7,855 bases of DNA from the NCBI GenBank assembly GCA_015904045.1, contig JABMDG010000050.1, positions 10,207 to 18,061 of the forward strand. The letters run 5' to 3'. Position 1 is the first letter of the stretch. Every line of letters starts with the position of its first letter. Both the position numbers and the translations under genes were made by a program. The DNA is from Nitrospira sp. (GTDB lineage Bacteria; Nitrospirota; Nitrospiria; Nitrospirales; Nitrospiraceae). The notes under the pieces are model-generated. The model was not told the DNA's origin, did no database searches, and worked only from the letters and a program-made list of their open reading frames with translations. Shown here one piece after another: positions 6,840-7,855 of this stretch.

Positions 6840-7855
6840 GTGACGAGTCAGGAGGAACCAGCGGTCCTTGGTGGCGATCAGGGTTCCTCTGATCGCCCCG
6901 TAGGGCGGACGTGGTTACAGACGGCGGCACTGATCACGGCGTTCGGCTGCTCTTGTGCCGCGCTGATCGTCGCCTTCGTAGGACTGTCCCAGTTCGATCT
7001 TCCTATCGTCCGCTATGTGCGGTCGGTCACGATCCATCTTCCCTGGAACCAGCTCACTGTTCCCTGGATGGCCTTCACCAGCGACGCAGGAGATTGGATC
7101 GGTGAAGGAACGCACCTGGTTGCTGTGAGCGTGGGGCTTCTGGCGGTCGGGTGGTTCTTCTCACAGGCGACGGTCAAAGCAGCCGGGATCCAAACTCTGC
7201 TCGCGCATGGGCTCGCGGCACTGGTTGTCAATGGGTTCAAGCATCTGATCGGCAGGCCTCGACCAAAATTTGCCCATTCCGGAGAATGGCAACTCGCTCC
7301 ATCCTGGGCCTCCGGCCTTGACTCGTTTCCCTCCGGGCACTCCGCCGCCAGCTTTGCCGTGGCGACCGTGCTGGCCAAACGATTTCCTGCCGTGGGTCCG
7401 CTGTGCCTGGGCATCGCGGCGTTTGTCGCGCTCAGCCGAATCCTTCGTGGTTCCCATTTTCCAACCGACGTGTTTGGCGGGGCCGTCGTCGGCGTGATCA
7501 GCGGAGCAATCGCTGGCGCGCCGTTGAAACAATGGCGTACCTCGCTCCGGCACGGGATTCAGCAGGCCGCGATGGGGGCTTCCGTGGCGCTGGCTCTGCT
7601 CTGGGCTCTATCGAGACCGGTGGAGGAAGGAATCGTCGGGGCTCTCTTCATCGGCCTCGGCCTGGCGGTTACGGCGAGCGGGTTATGGCTTCGTAGAACC
7701 GAGTGGATCGGCCACGACACATCAGGTACGAACCGGAAGGCAACGCTCTCGTCGATCATGATTGTTTACGGGCTGGCATCCCTCACGACATCCTTCTATG
7801 TGGTGTCGGCAGTTGGATTGGCATGCGTGGCGATCGCATTCAACAGAGCGGCGGC
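6840..7855 (+). CDS. PAP2-family membrane phosphatase (3' truncated)
   Basis: The frame is open from the stop at 6834-6836 to the right edge, giving 338 visible codons; the gene continues beyond the window. GTG 6840 is the only plausible in-frame start before the first membrane helix. All three phosphatidic acid phosphatase type 2 motifs are present: KX6RP at K134-R141-P142, PSGH at 164-167, and SRX5HX3D at S199-R200, H206 and D210. H167 and H206 are the expected catalytic histidines. Hydrophobic segments lie near residues 30-52, 85-105, 115-130, 170-200 and 215-230, with at least three more after 245, so it is polytopic in the inner membrane. The family dephosphorylates lipid phosphates such as phosphatidate or undecaprenyl pyrophosphate; the substrate cannot be told from sequence. 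The first 25 or so residues are hydrophilic and coded across an RNA inverted repeat. It follows the propeller gene after 25 nt and is probably in the same transcription unit. Confidence 0.9.
   Translation, partial: MTSQEEPAVLGGDQGSSDRPVGRTWLQTAALITAFGCSCAALIVAFVGLSQFDLPIVRYVRSVTIHLPWNQLTVPWMAFTSDAGDWIGEGTHLVAVSVGLLAVGWFFSQATVKAAGIQTLLAHGLAALVVNGFKHLIGRPRPKFAHSGEWQLAPSWASGLDSFPSGHSAASFAVATVLAKRFPAVGPLCLGIAAFVALSRILRGSHFPTDVFGGAVVGVISGAIAGAPLKQWRTSLRHGIQQAAMGASVALALLWALSRPVEEGIVGALFIGLGLAVTASGLWLRRTEWIGHDTSGTNRKATLSSIMIVYGLASLTTSFYVVSAVGLACVAIAFNRAA
6873..6897 (+). repeat. Perfect 9-bp inverted repeat within the start of the PAP2 gene
   Basis: GGCGATCAG (6873-6881) and CTGATCGCC (6889-6897) are exact reverse complements around the 7-nt loop GGTTCCT. 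The loop is itself complementary to AGGAACC at 6853-6859, which overlaps an AGGAGG sequence at 6850-6855. No T-run follows, so it is not an intrinsic terminator. It may affect translation or be incidental. Confidence 0.6.

Noticed and set aside
6868..6903. TTG/GTG start 12-15 nt after the AGGAGG at 6850-6855
   Set aside because: The frame closes at TAG 6901-6903 after at most 11 sense codons, and the spacing is too long. There is no evidence for a gene.
6911..7696. Several open frames on both strands in the right-hand part of the window
   Set aside because: They are shadows of the PAP2 gene, whose own frame is open to the window edge and carries all three catalytic motifs.

Overview
All six genes in this window lie on the + strand. 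The GC content is moderately high, and no tRNA, rRNA, CRISPR array, insertion sequence or integrase was seen. The genes suggest a Gram-negative (diderm) bacterium with type IV pili and outer-membrane lipoproteins. PilY1, a receiver-only regulator, TTG/GTG starts and two propeller/Ig lipoproteins would fit Nitrospirota (Nitrospira-like) or a neighbouring lineage, but that placement is a weak inference.

Layout: (1) 1-1950 is the 3' part of a pilY1-like gene for the tip/biogenesis adhesin of type IV pili; its 5' end lies outside the window. It is followed by a perfect 13-bp GC-rich hairpin (1981-2016), a likely terminator or transcript-end structure. (2) 2064-3038 is a putative lipoprotein of three tandem Ig/cadherin-like domains spaced 92 residues apart. 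(3) 3119-3475 is a stand-alone CheY-like receiver. Its start is odd: only a TTG is in frame, and an out-of-frame ATG lies 11 nt upstream. An extended -10 element precedes it. (4) 3487-5700 is a secreted M1-clan (gluzincin) metallopeptidase with non-canonical active-site motifs. (5) 5684-6814 is a TolB-like six-motif beta-propeller lipoprotein. It starts at a TTG behind a near-perfect Shine-Dalgarno inside the end of the peptidase gene. (6) 6840-7855 is an integral-membrane PAP2-family phosphatase that runs off the right edge.

Genes 3-6 are tightly packed (11-nt gap, 17-nt overlap, 25-nt gap) and probably form one transcription unit. Apart from the receiver, every product is predicted to act in or beyond the cell envelope, so the region reads as envelope/surface function with an embedded signalling output. 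A single coherent new system is not demonstrated. The most checkable oddities are the altered M1 active-site motifs, the possible one-base lesion at the receiver start, the regular 92-residue DxD Ig repeats, and overlapping RNA structures at the start of the PAP2 gene.
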